Assembly (NCBI GenBank): GCA_002634385.1
Contig: NSJL01000012.1
Span: 58,075-122,074, forward strand
Length of the DNA: 64,000 nucleotides
Source of the DNA: Nitrospira sp.
GTDB lineage: Bacteria > Nitrospirota > Thermodesulfovibrionia > Thermodesulfovibrionales > Dissulfurispiraceae
Direction of reading: 5' to 3'
Below the pieces are notes generated by a model. That model was given only the letters and a program-made list of their open reading frames with translations, was not told the DNA's origin and searched no databases. Positions 7,950 to 17,313 of this stretch are shown in pieces (the first letter of the stretch is position 1; every line of letters begins with the position of its first letter). A program made the translations under genes and the position numbers.

Positions 7950-9656
7950 TTACCGTATATACGCTTCGGTGACGTATCTCCTCATCATCCGGTGTGAGTT
8001 GAAGTAGTAGGCGTTCTTGCCGATGGCGTTCTGCATGATCCGGATCCAGAGGTTCTTCTGGTTGTAGAAGGTCGGGATGATGGCGGTCTCCAGCTTATAG
8101 TAGAGGTCGTCCGCATCGCGTGCGGGATCGGCCGGGACATCGGGGGAGGGGCCGATGGCCCACCCGGTATACCCCTCGATATGCCCCTCGATCCACCAGC
8201 CGTCCAGGACGCTGAAGTTGGGAACGCCGTTGTGCGTCGCCTTCATCCCGCTGGTGCCCGATGCCTCAAGGGGGCGCAGGGGCGTGTTCAGCCAGACATC
8301 GACACCCGACACGATCTTCAGCGCCAGATCCATATTGTAATTCTTGAGGAAGACGATCTTGATCTTGTCTTTCAGCCTTTCCTTGATCTCGAAGATGCGC
8401 TGGATCAGCTGCTTGCCCGCCTCATCGCGGGGGTGCGCTTTTCCCGCATAGACGATCTGTAGCCTGCCCTCTCCGATGCGCGCCAGTCTGTCGATGTCGG
8501 TGAAGAGCAGGTCCGCCCTCTTATAGGCTGTGGCACGGCGGGCGAAGCCTATGGTGAAGGTATCGTAGTTCATCCCCGCCTGCGTCTCCCTGTTCACATG
8601 GTCGATAAGGATGCGCTTGGCTTCCATGTGGGCTTCCCAGAGCTCATCGTCCGGGATACGCCCTATCCGCACGAAGATTTCGGGTTCGTTCGCCCAGCCG
8701 GGGAGGTACTTGTCATAGATCCTCTTGAAGCTGTCGCAGGTCCAGGTGTAGGAATGAACGCCGTTGGTGATGGCGTTGATCTCGTATCCGGGGAACATGC
8801 CCTTCGAGACCTCTCCGTGCTTTTTCGCCACTCCGTTGATATAGTTGCTGAGGTTAAGGGCGAGGAGAGTCATGTTGAGGTGCTCGCGTCCGGCAAATTC
8901 CTTGATGGCATGGGTGGGAATGATCTCGGACATCACCTGCTGTACGAGATCATAGGTGAATTTGTCGTGCCCGGCCGCCACCGGGGTATGGGTGGTGAAG
9001 ACGCAGAGGCTCCGCACCTTTTCCACATCCCATACCAGCCTCTCGTCCCATACCTCCTCGATATCCCTCTTGTACCGTTTGAGCAGTTCCAGTGTCAGGA
9101 GGCTGGAGTGTCCCTCATTCATATGGTATTTCCTGATTTCGAATCCCAGTTCGTCGAGCATTCTGACGCCGCCGATCCCCAGGACGATCTCCTGCTTCAG
9201 CCGGTATACCTGGTCTCCGCCGTAAAGGGAATAGGTGATCTCCCGGTCCCTCGGATCGTTTTCGGGCAGGTCCGTGTCGAGAAAGAGGATCGGCACCTTT
9301 CCGCCGGTGGCGCTCTTTACCTCATAAAGCCAGGCTCTCACCTGGACCTCCCTCCCCTCGATACTGACCGTCACCCTCTCCCTGAGGGGTGTCATGAATT
9401 TTTGCGGGTCGAGCTCGTCGGGGAGCTCCGTCTGCCTGCCGTAGATGTCCAGTTCCTGCTTGAAGTATCCGCTCTTGGTAAGATTGGTGACCGCAACCAC
9501 GGGGAGCTTCAGGTCCGCGGCCGACTTGATGGTGTCGCCCGCAAGGATCCCCAGGCCGCCACTGTAGGTCGGCATGTCGCTCCGCACTCCTATTTCCATT
9601 GAAAAATATGCTATTTTATGGTATTTCGTAAAGGCATCTACCGGTGCGCTTTCCAT
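7950..9656 (-). CDS. glgP: Alpha-glucan phosphorylase (GT35, short form)
   Basis: This 568-residue phosphorylase releases glucose-1-phosphate from storage glucans in the cytoplasm. It begins with the IAYFSMEIG and [11 protein letters not shown] blocks of the short alpha-glucan phosphorylase family. It carries the pyridoxal-phosphate site [12 protein letters not shown] (Lys472) and the [11 protein letters not shown] segment. It is shorter than the roughly 800-residue E. coli enzymes, as is normal for this subfamily. AGGAGG lies upstream of the ATG at 9656. It converges on ogt and is read after mqnD on the same strand, 15 bp downstream. Confidence 0.92.
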   Translation of the reverse strand: MESAPVDAFTKYHKIAYFSMEIGVRSDMPTYSGGLGILAGDTIKSAADLKLPVVAVTNLTKSGYFKQELDIYGRQTELPDELDPQKFMTPLRERVTVSIEGREVQVRAWLYEVKSATGGKVPILFLDTDLPENDPRDREITYSLYGGDQVYRLKQEIVLGIGGVRMLDELGFEIRKYHMNEGHSSLLTLELLKRYKRDIEEVWDERLVWDVEKVRSLCVFTTHTPVAAGHDKFTYDLVQQVMSEIIPTHAIKEFAGREHLNMTLLALNLSNYINGVAKKHGEVSKGMFPGYEINAITNGVHSYTWTCDSFKRIYDKYLPGWANEPEIFVRIGRIPDDELWEAHMEAKRILIDHVNRETQAGMNYDTFTIGFARRATAYKRADLLFTDIDRLARIGEGRLQIVYAGKAHPRDEAGKQLIQRIFEIKERLKDKIKIVFLKNYNMDLALKIVSGVDVWLNTPLRPLEASGTSGMKATHNGVPNFSVLDGWWIEGHIEGYTGWAIGPSPDVPADPARDADDLYYKLETAIIPTFYNQKNLWIRIMQNAIGKNAYYFNSHRMMRRYVTEAYIR

Positions 9657-9671
9657 GTATCTGATTCCTCC

Positions 9672-10544
9672 TCATCCCCGGAATGGTATCGTTGATTCAG
9701 GGAGAATATGCGGTACAGGTGAGAGAGGGGCGGTTTCCCTCCTCTTCATGAGCTCCTCCAGTGCGGCACGCCCCTCATCGCCGCTGTCGAGCGTATATTC
9801 ATTTACATAGAGCGCAATATGATTTCGTATCACCTCTTCGGAAAGCTCCTGCGCATGATGTTTTATATAGTGCATGGCCTCATCTTCATGTGCCCGGGAA
9901 TAGGCGATGCTGTCGCGTATGAGCTCCTCCAGCGTCTGCAGCACAGAGGGACCGAGACTCTTCTTCGCAATGATCCCCCCGAGAGGAAGGGGAAGTCCGG
10001 TCTCCTGTTCCCACCAGACCCCGAGGTCGGCTATCTCTACGAGGCCGTAGGCGGGGTACGTGAAACGGCTCTCGTGGATGATCAGCCCGGCGTCCAGCTT
10101 TCCCTCCCTGACTGCCCCCATAATCCGGTGGAAAGGCATCTCGACGAAGGTATACGGCATGTCCCCCTGCCGGTGGTCTTCGTCGGCGGAGGAAAGGAAC
10201 AACTGCAGCAGGAGAAAAGCGGTGGTCAGTCTTCCCGGAATGCCTATCCTGCCTCCCCGCAGGTCTCCTGGCCTGCCGGGAGATTTCGCCACCAGCAGGG
10301 GGCCGCAGCCGCGACCCATTGCTCCCCCGGACCGCAGGAAAACGTAGTCGTCCCTGAGAGAGGAGTAGGCATGACAGGACACCTTCAGTACCTCCGCCTC
10401 CCTTCGCAGTGCAAGCCGGTTCAATGTTTCCACATCTTCGATGATGAGATGGAAGGAGAGACCTCGTGCATCGGTTTTCCGGTGTGCAAGGGCGTAGAAG
10501 ATGAAGGTGTCATTGGGACAAGGAGAAAAGCCCAAACGTATCAT
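9672..10544 (-). CDS. mqnD: 1,4-dihydroxy-6-naphthoate synthase (menaquinone, futalosine route)
   Basis: This 290-residue protein has a periplasmic-binding-protein-like fold and acts late in the futalosine pathway to menaquinone, splitting cyclic dehypoxanthine futalosine. The N-terminal SPCPNDTFIF block is the MqnD signature and separates it from MqnA. EVLKVSCHAY and SGGAMGRGCGPLL complete the usual pattern. The ATG at 10544 fits the family N-terminus (MIRLGFSPCPND). In-frame ATGs at 10562, with AAGGG close upstream, and 10577 would add 6 or 11 residues, so the start is uncertain. Its presence implies anaerobic or microaerobic respiration with menaquinone. Confidence 0.88.
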   Translation of the reverse strand: MIRLGFSPCPNDTFIFYALAHRKTDARGLSFHLIIEDVETLNRLALRREAEVLKVSCHAYSSLRDDYVFLRSGGAMGRGCGPLLVAKSPGRPGDLRGGRIGIPGRLTTAFLLLQLFLSSADEDHRQGDMPYTFVEMPFHRIMGAVREGKLDAGLIIHESRFTYPAYGLVEIADLGVWWEQETGLPLPLGGIIAKKSLGPSVLQTLEELIRDSIAYSRAHEDEAMHYIKHHAQELSEEVIRNHIALYVNEYTLDSGDEGRAALEELMKRRETAPLSPVPHILPESTIPFRG

Positions 10545-10825
10545 AATGTGAAATTGTAGCATGTACCCTTTGCTCATTGCCAGCAGGGGAAGGAGTCGCT
10601 GCGGAGGGGTGTGCCTGATCGCTCGGGGAAAAAAGGAGTAAGAGGGGAGAAATAAAAAATAGAGCGGTAAAAAGGAAAAGTGTATGAAATAATAGTAATA
10701 TAATTAGGGTGTGTCTGCATACACACCCTAAACCCGGACCGGGTATTTTTTCCGGGGAGATTCATTCATTTCTGAAGAGAGCACGGCACCCCGCACTGCA
10801 GCGGCGGCCGGAAAGGGAGGCATGC
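10545..10825. other. Intergenic region between mqnD and cysK
   Basis: This 281-bp divergent region holds an AT-rich stretch (10640-10704) with TAATAT-like -10 candidates, a 10-bp hairpin (10705-10730) and a small hairpin followed by six T (10733-10751), both listed separately. No coding region is seen. The in-frame ORF extension from 10709 runs through the hairpins and is not believed. Confidence 0.5.
10705..10751 (+). promoter_or_regulatory. Leader hairpin plus terminator-like hairpin upstream of cysK
   Basis: A perfect 10-bp inverted repeat, TAGGGTGTGT/ACACACCCTA with a 6-nt loop (10705-10730), is followed at once by ACCCG-GAC-CGGGT and T6 (10733-10751). The second element has the form of a weak intrinsic terminator. 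Both lie 75-120 nt before the cysK start. This may be an attenuator in the cysK leader or the end of an upstream transcript; no known riboswitch consensus was recognised. Confidence 0.4.
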
Positions 10826-11755
10826 ATGAGAGTGAACGATACTATCCTGAACGTAATCGGGAACACACCGCTTGTCAGGATCAACAGGATGGCGGAGGCC
10901 GGCAGCGCAACGATCTGGGCGAAACTGGAGGGCTTCAATCCCGGAGGTTCTGTCAAGGACAGAATAGCGATTTCCATGGTCGAGGCCGCCGGGCGGGAGG
11001 GCAGGCTGAAACCGGGGGGGGCCATCGTGGAGCCCACCAGCGGCAATACCGGAATAGGTCTTGCCATGGTGGCGGCGGTCAAGGGATACCGGCTCCTCCT
11101 TACCATGCCGGATACCGCCTCCATGGAAAGAAGACAGCTGCTCCAGGCCTTCGGTGCCGAACTGGTGCTGACCCCCGGAGAAAAGGGAATGAAGGGGGCG
11201 GTGGAAAAGGCGGACGAGCTGATGCGGGAAAATCCGGACTTCTTCATGCCCCAGCAGTTCGAGAACCCGGCGAACCCGGCGATTCACCGCTGCACCACTG
11301 CGGGCGAAATAATAGACGACCTGGGTGCCGTCCCCGACGCCTTTATCGCGGGAGTGGGCACCGGTGGGACCATTAGCGGAGCGGGAGAGGTCTTTCGCGA
11401 AAGGAAGCCGGATATCTGGATCGCCGCGGTGGAGCCCGCCGGCTCTCCGGTACTGTCCGGCGGGAAGGCGGGAAGTCACAAGCTTGCGGGGCTCGGTGCG
11501 GGGTTTGTTCCGGGCGTGCTGAATACGAAATTATATAATGAAGTGATTCCCGTGACCGATACGGATGCGGCGGCTACGACGCGCCTGCTCGCGATCAAGG
11601 AGGGGATTCTGGCGGGGATTTCCTCCGGCGCCGCGCTCTGGGCTGCCCTGAGGGTTGCGGCACGGCTCGGTACGGGAAAGAATCTGGTGGTCATCTTCCC
11701 CGACAGGGGAGAGAGGTACCTCAGCACCGGCCTCTTCCTCTCCGAAGGGAGGTGA
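10826..11755 (+). CDS. cysK: Cysteine synthase (O-acetylserine sulfhydrylase)
   Basis: This 309-residue pyridoxal-phosphate enzyme makes cysteine from O-acetylserine and sulfide. IGNTPLVRIN opens the fold, Lys44 in NPGGSVKDR binds the cofactor, PTSGNTGIG is the substrate loop, and GTGGTISG binds the phosphate. The ATG at 10826 has GGGAGG 5 nt upstream (10815-10820) and matches the family start. Length is normal. It stands alone, read away from mqnD, with a structured leader. Confidence 0.92.
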   Translation: MRVNDTILNVIGNTPLVRINRMAEAGSATIWAKLEGFNPGGSVKDRIAISMVEAAGREGRLKPGGAIVEPTSGNTGIGLAMVAAVKGYRLLLTMPDTASMERRQLLQAFGAELVLTPGEKGMKGAVEKADELMRENPDFFMPQQFENPANPAIHRCTTAGEIIDDLGAVPDAFIAGVGTGGTISGAGEVFRERKPDIWIAAVEPAGSPVLSGGKAGSHKLAGLGAGFVPGVLNTKLYNEVIPVTDTDAAATTRLLAIKEGILAGISSGAALWAALRVAARLGTGKNLVVIFPDRGERYLSTGLFLSEGR

Positions 11756-11830
11756 CGGGGGCGGGATTGCTCTTGAATAATAAGGGCAAACTATGCTACT
11801 TTTAATATTCAAAACGCACGCCTTTCAAGG

Positions 11831-11866
11831 TCCCCTGATGGTCTCGCAGAAGCGAGGTAAAGGGGA
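11831..11866 (+). promoter_or_regulatory. Nested hairpin in the rpsB leader (candidate S2 operator)
   Basis: An outer stem TCCCCT/AGGGGA (11831-11836 with 11861-11866) encloses an inner stem CTCGC-AGAA-GCGAG (11843-11856), about 33 nt before the rpsB start. Leader RNA structures that let excess S2 repress rpsB-tsf are known in bacteria. That this hairpin does so here is inference from position and shape only. Confidence 0.42.
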
Positions 11867-11899
11867 GGGGCGGAGGAAAAAACCATTGAGGAGGAAAGT

Positions 11900-12663
11900 A
11901 TGGCAGTCGTAACCATGAAGGAACTGCTGGAAGCCGGGGTCCATTTCGGACACCAGGTGAAGCGTTGGAACCCGAAGATGAAGAAGTTCATTTTCGGTGA
12001 AAGGAACGGTATCCACATCGTCGACCTGCAGAAGACTCTGAAGGGGCTTGTGGAAGCCTATAATTATGTAAAGGAACTGTCCGCCACAGGTGCTCCCCTT
12101 CTTTTTGTGGGCACAAAAAAGCAGGCGCAGGACGCCATTGCGGAAGAGTCCAAAAGGGCCGGTGCCTTCTATGTCAATAACAGATGGCTCGGCGGCATGT
12201 TGACGAATTTCACCACCGTCAAAAAGAGTATCGAGAGACTCAAGAAGATCGATACCATGAAGGAGGACGGCACGTATACCGTTCTTAAGAAGAAAGAGGT
12301 TTCCCTCCTGGAGAAGGAGAGGATAAACCTGGAGAAGAACCTGAGCGGAATAAAAGAGATGGGCACCCTTCCCGGGGCGCTCTTTATCATTGATCCGAGG
12401 AAGGAAAAGATCGCCGTAGCGGAGGCCAGGAGGCTTTCCATTCCTATCATTGCAGTGGTGGATACGAACTGCGATCCCGATGAAATCGATTACGTCGTTC
12501 CCGGCAACGATGACGCCATAAGGGCTATCAAGCTCATCGCCTCGAAAATGGCAGATGCGATTCTGGAGGGCAGAGGCGCCATGGAAAAGGCGCGTGCGGA
12601 AGAGCAGGAGGCCGCGAAGATGGAGGAGAAGAGCGCGCAGGAAGAGGTAAAGGAGGTTGCAGG

Positions 12664-12667
<4 letters not shown>
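11900..12667 (+). CDS. rpsB: 30S ribosomal protein S2
   Basis: A 255-residue small-subunit protein. [14 protein letters not shown] and [24 protein letters not shown] are the unmistakable S2 N-terminus, and [21 protein letters not shown] and VVDTNCDPD are conserved further on. The C-terminus carries a charged Glu/Lys tail. GAGGAGGAAAG precedes the ATG. It overlaps tsf by 4 bp in the standard rpsB-tsf-pyrH-frr order. Confidence 0.98.
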
Positions 12668-14065
<1,398 letters not shown>

Positions 14066-14159
14066 AGCGCGGAGAGCAGGGGAAGAAGGGACAGGCGGGA
14101 GTTGAGACGGGAAGTCGGGGGGGATCTCCGGATTCCTAATTTAAGAACGGGGTGAGTAC

Positions 14160-14714
14160 ATGCAGGAGTTGAAGAAGAAGGTCACCGAAAGGATGACCGG
14201 AGCGACGGAGTCACTCAAAAAGGATTTGGCATCCATACGGACGGGAAGGGCGTCCCTTGCATTGCTGGACGGTATTCAGATTGACTATTACGGTACGATG
14301 TCGCCCATAAGCCAGGTGGCGACACTGGGGATACCGGAGAGCAGGACGATCACCATCCAGCCATGGGAGCCGAAACTGATTCCTGAAATCGAGAAGGCGA
14401 TCCTGAAATCGGACCTCGGCCTGACCCCTGGCAACGACGGCAAGACAATACGTCTTGCGATTCCCACCCTGACGGAAGAGAGAAGAAAACAACTGGTGAA
14501 GGTGGTCAAGAAGCGCGGGGAAGAGGCGAAAATCGCCATCCGGAACATACGGAGGGACATCAACGACGAGTTGAAGAAGACCGAGAAGGAAAAACATCTG
14601 AGCGAGGATGATGTCAAGAGGTTTCATGACGAGATCCAGAAGATTACCGACGCGTATATCCAGAAGGTCGACGATATTGTTCATCATAAAGAAAAAGAGA
14701 TTATGGAGGTCTGA
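14160..14714 (+). CDS. frr: Ribosome recycling factor
   Basis: The protein has 184 residues, the usual size. It splits post-termination ribosomes with EF-G. It shows the RTGRASLALLDGIQIDYYGTMSP block, ESRTITIQPWEP, GNDGKTIRLAIPTLTEERRKQLVK and the C-terminal helix with KITDAYIQKVD. GGGGTGAG lies upstream of the ATG. It is the last gene of the rpsB-tsf-pyrH-frr cluster, 94 bp after pyrH. Confidence 0.97.
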   Translation: MQELKKKVTERMTGATESLKKDLASIRTGRASLALLDGIQIDYYGTMSPISQVATLGIPESRTITIQPWEPKLIPEIEKAILKSDLGLTPGNDGKTIRLAIPTLTEERRKQLVKVVKKRGEEAKIAIRNIRRDINDELKKTEKEKHLSEDDVKRFHDEIQKITDAYIQKVDDIVHHKEKEIMEV

Positions 14715-14717
14715 ACA

Positions 14718-14858
14718 ATGGCAATAAACAACAATTATATGTTGAAGGTTACTGACGCCAAGATTCCGGACATCCAGAAGGCGCTGGAGCAGGCGGGGAT
14801 AAAAGTCCGGAGCATTGTGGAGGTCTTCAAGGAAGAGGCCGCCGAGACCCAGAAATAG
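14718..14858 (+). CDS. Small conserved-looking protein, 46 residues, function unknown
   Basis: A short open frame beginning MAINNNYMLKVTDAKIPDIQ and ending with an acidic EVFKEEAAETQK helix. Codon use matches its neighbours. GGAGG (14705-14709) lies 8 nt before the ATG, only 3 bp after the frr stop, so it reads as a real last cistron of the frr operon. The alternation VTDAKIPDIQKALEQAGIKVRSIVEVF suggests a helix followed by a strand. No family was recognised. Confidence 0.6.
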   Translation: MAINNNYMLKVTDAKIPDIQKALEQAGIKVRSIVEVFKEEAAETQK

Positions 14859-14927
14859 CTTTTCCGGTGACGGGGATATCCCCGGCCCGGAAGAGCCGAT
14901 CACCGGCGCCGGTGATGAGGAGGAGAC

Positions 14928-15347
14928 ATGACCAGGAAAACAACAAAAAAAGCTGCTGTTGAAGACGATAACGCCAGGAAGGAAAGGCTCAGGAAGGTGC
15001 TTATCCAGAAGAGGGAGGATATCATCAGGGAGGCGAAATCCGAGATCAAGAAGTTCAAATCAGGCGAGAAAAGGCAGCTCGTAGAGACGGTCATGGATGA
15101 TGGGGACCTTTCCGTGGTGGACCTTTCTGAGGACATCAGCCTCAAGCAGCTCAGCACCCATCGGGAGACACTGATCAAGATCGATACCGCCCTCAGGAAG
15201 CTGGAGGAAGGTACCTACGGCATCTGCGAGGAATGCGGCGACGAAATAAGCGAAGAGCGCCTGAAAGTCCTGCCCTTTGCTATCTATTGCAGGGATGACC
15301 AGGAGAAAAAGGAATTGATGGAGAAGATGGAGAGGGAAATCCAGTAG
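14928..15347 (+). CDS. DksA/TraR-family zinc-finger regulator with an altered fourth ligand
   Basis: A 139-residue protein of the DksA/TraR family, which binds the RNA polymerase secondary channel and tunes transcription, often with ppGpp. A basic N-terminus is followed by a helical hairpin with acidic tip residues (DLSVVDLSED), then LRKLEEGTYGICEECGDEIS and IYCRDDQEKK. The zinc site reads C-x2-C-x17-C-x2-D: the fourth cysteine of the classical finger is replaced by Asp. Redox-insensitive DksA paralogs also lack some cysteines. GGAGGAG precedes the ATG, and a strong terminator follows. Confidence 0.85.
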   Translation: MTRKTTKKAAVEDDNARKERLRKVLIQKREDIIREAKSEIKKFKSGEKRQLVETVMDDGDLSVVDLSEDISLKQLSTHRETLIKIDTALRKLEEGTYGICEECGDEISEERLKVLPFAIYCRDDQEKKELMEKMEREIQ

Positions 15348-15388
15348 CAGACCAATAATGGGGTAAACACACGCAGCGTAAACAATCC

Positions 15389-15425
15389 CGAAGGGGGCGG
15401 CTCATCCGCCCCCTTCGTCCTTTTC
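15389..15425 (+). terminator. Intrinsic terminator between the dksA-like gene and truA
   Basis: GAAGGGGGCGG (15390-15400), loop CTCAT, CCGCCCCCTTC (15406-15416), then a T-rich stretch. The 11-bp stem is perfect and sits between two converging genes, so it may end transcripts from both sides. Confidence 0.88.
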
Positions 15426-15465
15426 CTTTCTCTACCTTTACCTCTTCCTGTCTTTTCCTCTGCTT

Positions 15466-16245
15466 TTACTCCTCCCCCGGGTAGAAGATCCTCTCCAGGA
15501 AGAGCCCCCGGGCGGGCGCTGTCGGCCCTGCGCACTTCCTGTCACGGGAGATCAGGAGTTCCTGCATACTCTCCGCCCGGATCCTTCCCTTTCCCGCTTC
15601 GACCAGCGTACCGACGATGTTCCTGACCATATGGCGCAGAAAGGCGTCTCCCTCGATCCGTATCTTCAGGAATTCCCCCCGGAACTGCACGGTCATGAAA
15701 TCAAGACAGGTATGTCTCTCAAGGGCAAGGGAAAAAACAGTCCTCTCCGGGCTCTTTGCCCCGCATCCGCTCGCCCGGAATGAGGAGAAGTCATGCGTCC
15801 CCTCCAGGGGGGCCGCTGCCCGGCGCATTGTCTCGATGTCCAGCGCTGCGGGCACCTGCCAGACGTACCGGTACAGAAAGGGAGAGACAAGGGGAGCGTT
15901 CGCAATAAGGTAAAAATATGCCTTGCGTGCGGCGTCGAACCGGGGATGAAAGTCCTCCCTTTCTTCGACTGCGTCCAGAATCCTGATGTCGGCGGGGAGC
16001 CGTGCGTTCAGAGCCCTCCGGAACACTTCGGGAGGGAGCCCTGAAGAGGTCCTGAAAGCGGCCACCTGCGCCAGTGCGTGTACTCCCGCATCCGTCCTCC
16101 CCGCCCCGGTAACGGTAAGGCGTTCTCCCGTAATCCTCCCGACCCCTTCCTGGAGAATTTCCTGAAGGGTGACGCCGTTCGGCTGTATCTGCCAGCCATT
16201 GTATGCAGTTCCGTCATATTGGATTGTTATCCGTATGGTCCTCAT
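15466..16245 (-). CDS. truA: tRNA pseudouridine(38-40) synthase
   Basis: A 259-residue enzyme that isomerises uridines in the tRNA anticodon arm. It has the TruA start MRTIRITIQYDGTAYNGWQ and the catalytic GRTDAGVHALAQV (Asp52), later DFSSFRASGC and FLRHMVRNIVGTLVEAG. The ATG at 16245 matches the family N-terminus; the 17-residue in-frame extension to 16296 is rejected. A TATACT box (16253-16258 on the minus strand) ends 7 nt before the ATG, so the mRNA may be leaderless. Confidence 0.94.
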   Translation of the reverse strand: MRTIRITIQYDGTAYNGWQIQPNGVTLQEILQEGVGRITGERLTVTGAGRTDAGVHALAQVAAFRTSSGLPPEVFRRALNARLPADIRILDAVEEREDFHPRFDAARKAYFYLIANAPLVSPFLYRYVWQVPAALDIETMRRAAAPLEGTHDFSSFRASGCGAKSPERTVFSLALERHTCLDFMTVQFRGEFLKIRIEGDAFLRHMVRNIVGTLVEAGKGRIRAESMQELLISRDRKCAGPTAPARGLFLERIFYPGEE

Positions 16246-16390
16246 GGAAAACAGTATACAACAACGATGGTCTTCGTTGGATGCTTTCCCGTTCAACGGG
16301 GGAGAGGAAACAGGACTTTTTTACCTCCCCCGGCACTCCGCAGGCAGGAAAAACGCTTTGCGAAGACGGTCTGAAAGTTTAACATATTAT

Positions 16391-16419
16391 TTGTAGTGGG
16401 TAGGGAGAAAGAGTATAAT
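16391..16419 (+). promoter_or_regulatory. Sigma-70 promoter for the exonuclease-xerD pair
   Basis: TTGTAG (16391-16396), 17 bp, TATAAT (16414-16419). The predicted start near 16426 lies about 105 nt before the chosen GTG start and excludes translation from the ATG at 16420. This is one of the best promoters in the window. Confidence 0.7.
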
Positions 16420-16438
16420 ATGAATAAACTTAGAGAAG

Positions 16439-16501
16439 GGTGTGCAGGTAAACTGTTTTCTCCTGCGACCGGCTGCACAGCACCCAGTCCGCCTGCACAC
16501 C
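16439..16501 (+). promoter_or_regulatory. Structured 5' leader with a 10-bp inverted repeat
   Basis: GGTGTGCAGG (16439-16448) pairs perfectly with CCTGCACACC (16492-16501) across 43 nt. It lies inside the untranslated leader defined by the promoter at 16391 and the start at 16531. The enclosed segment (TTTCTCCTGCGACCGGCTGC) could fold further. No known riboswitch consensus was recognised. Confidence 0.4.
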
Positions 16502-16530
16502 TTAAAACGGAAAGAAAGAAGGTAGAGAGA

Positions 16531-17313
16531 GTGATACGGCATACTTTTTCACTGCTGAACGGGATCGGCGAGAAGTTGGAGCGCCACCTCTGGCGCGCGG
16601 GTATTTTGACATGGAATGATTTCTGCTCCCGCAAAGAGATCAACGGAATCAGCCCGGAGAGGAAGAGCATGTACGATAACCAGTTGCTGCAGGCCTCCAT
16701 GGAGCTCGGAGTCGGCAATGCGGAGTACTTCGCCCGGATCATGAAGAGAAGGGAGCATTGGAGGCTTTTCGACACATTCAGGAAAGACGCGGTATGCCTG
16801 GATATAGAAACCAACGGCTTTCAGCCCGAATCCGGGGGATACGTCACCGTGGTCGGGTTGTACGACGGTAATGAGTGGAAGTGCCTTATACGGGGAGAAA
16901 ACCTCACCGTGGAGAACCTCAAACGTGAGTTGTCCGGATACAAATGTCTCATCACTTTCTACGGTTCCGCTTTCGACGTCCCCTTTTTGATGCGTTCCTT
17001 TCCCGGCGTGCGGTTCGATATCCCTCACTTCGACCTCTGCTTCGGCTCCAGAAGGCTCGATATAAACGGGGGGCTCAAGAAACTGGAGGAGCTCTTCGGC
17101 ATAGAGAGGAAAGAGGTCGTGAAAGGGATGAACGGATATGACGCGGTGAAGCTTTGGGAGCAGGCGAGGAAGGGGAGCGCGGAAGCACGGGAATTGTTGC
17201 TTCTGTATAACAGGGAGGATACCATGAACCTGCTGCGCCTCGCCGACATCCTCTACCCCAGGCTGCGCTCTTCCACCGGGATCGGGGAATTCGTCACCTG
17301 TGGCTATGCATAA
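16531..17313 (+). CDS. Ribonuclease H-fold exonuclease (YprB-like)
   Basis: A 260-residue protein of the YprB-type RNase H-like 3'-5' exonuclease family. After an N-terminal helical part (HTFSLLNGIGEKLERHLWR) it shows the DnaQ-type acidic motifs: LDIETNGF (Exo I), TFYGSAFDVPF (Exo II) and LLYNREDTMNL (Exo III). The GTG at 16531 is chosen because the family starts at this point and the TATAAT promoter overlaps the only upstream ATG. It probably trims DNA or RNA, but the substrate is unknown. The 3' end overlaps xerD by 8 bp. Confidence 0.75.
   Translation: MIRHTFSLLNGIGEKLERHLWRAGILTWNDFCSRKEINGISPERKSMYDNQLLQASMELGVGNAEYFARIMKRREHWRLFDTFRKDAVCLDIETNGFQPESGGYVTVVGLYDGNEWKCLIRGENLTVENLKRELSGYKCLITFYGSAFDVPFLMRSFPGVRFDIPHFDLCFGSRRLDINGGLKKLEELFGIERKEVVKGMNGYDAVKLWEQARKGSAEARELLLLYNREDTMNLLRLADILYPRLRSSTGIGEFVTCGYA

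Noticed and set aside
11767..11797. Sigma-70 promoter for rpsB (TTGCTC and TATGCT)
   Set aside because: Spacing is 19 bp and both boxes are weak; the real promoter could not be fixed.
16396..16530. Longer N-terminus for the RNase H-fold exonuclease
   Set aside because: The TATAAT box overlaps the upstream ATG region, and the extra sequence contains a long inverted repeat rather than protein-like sequence.
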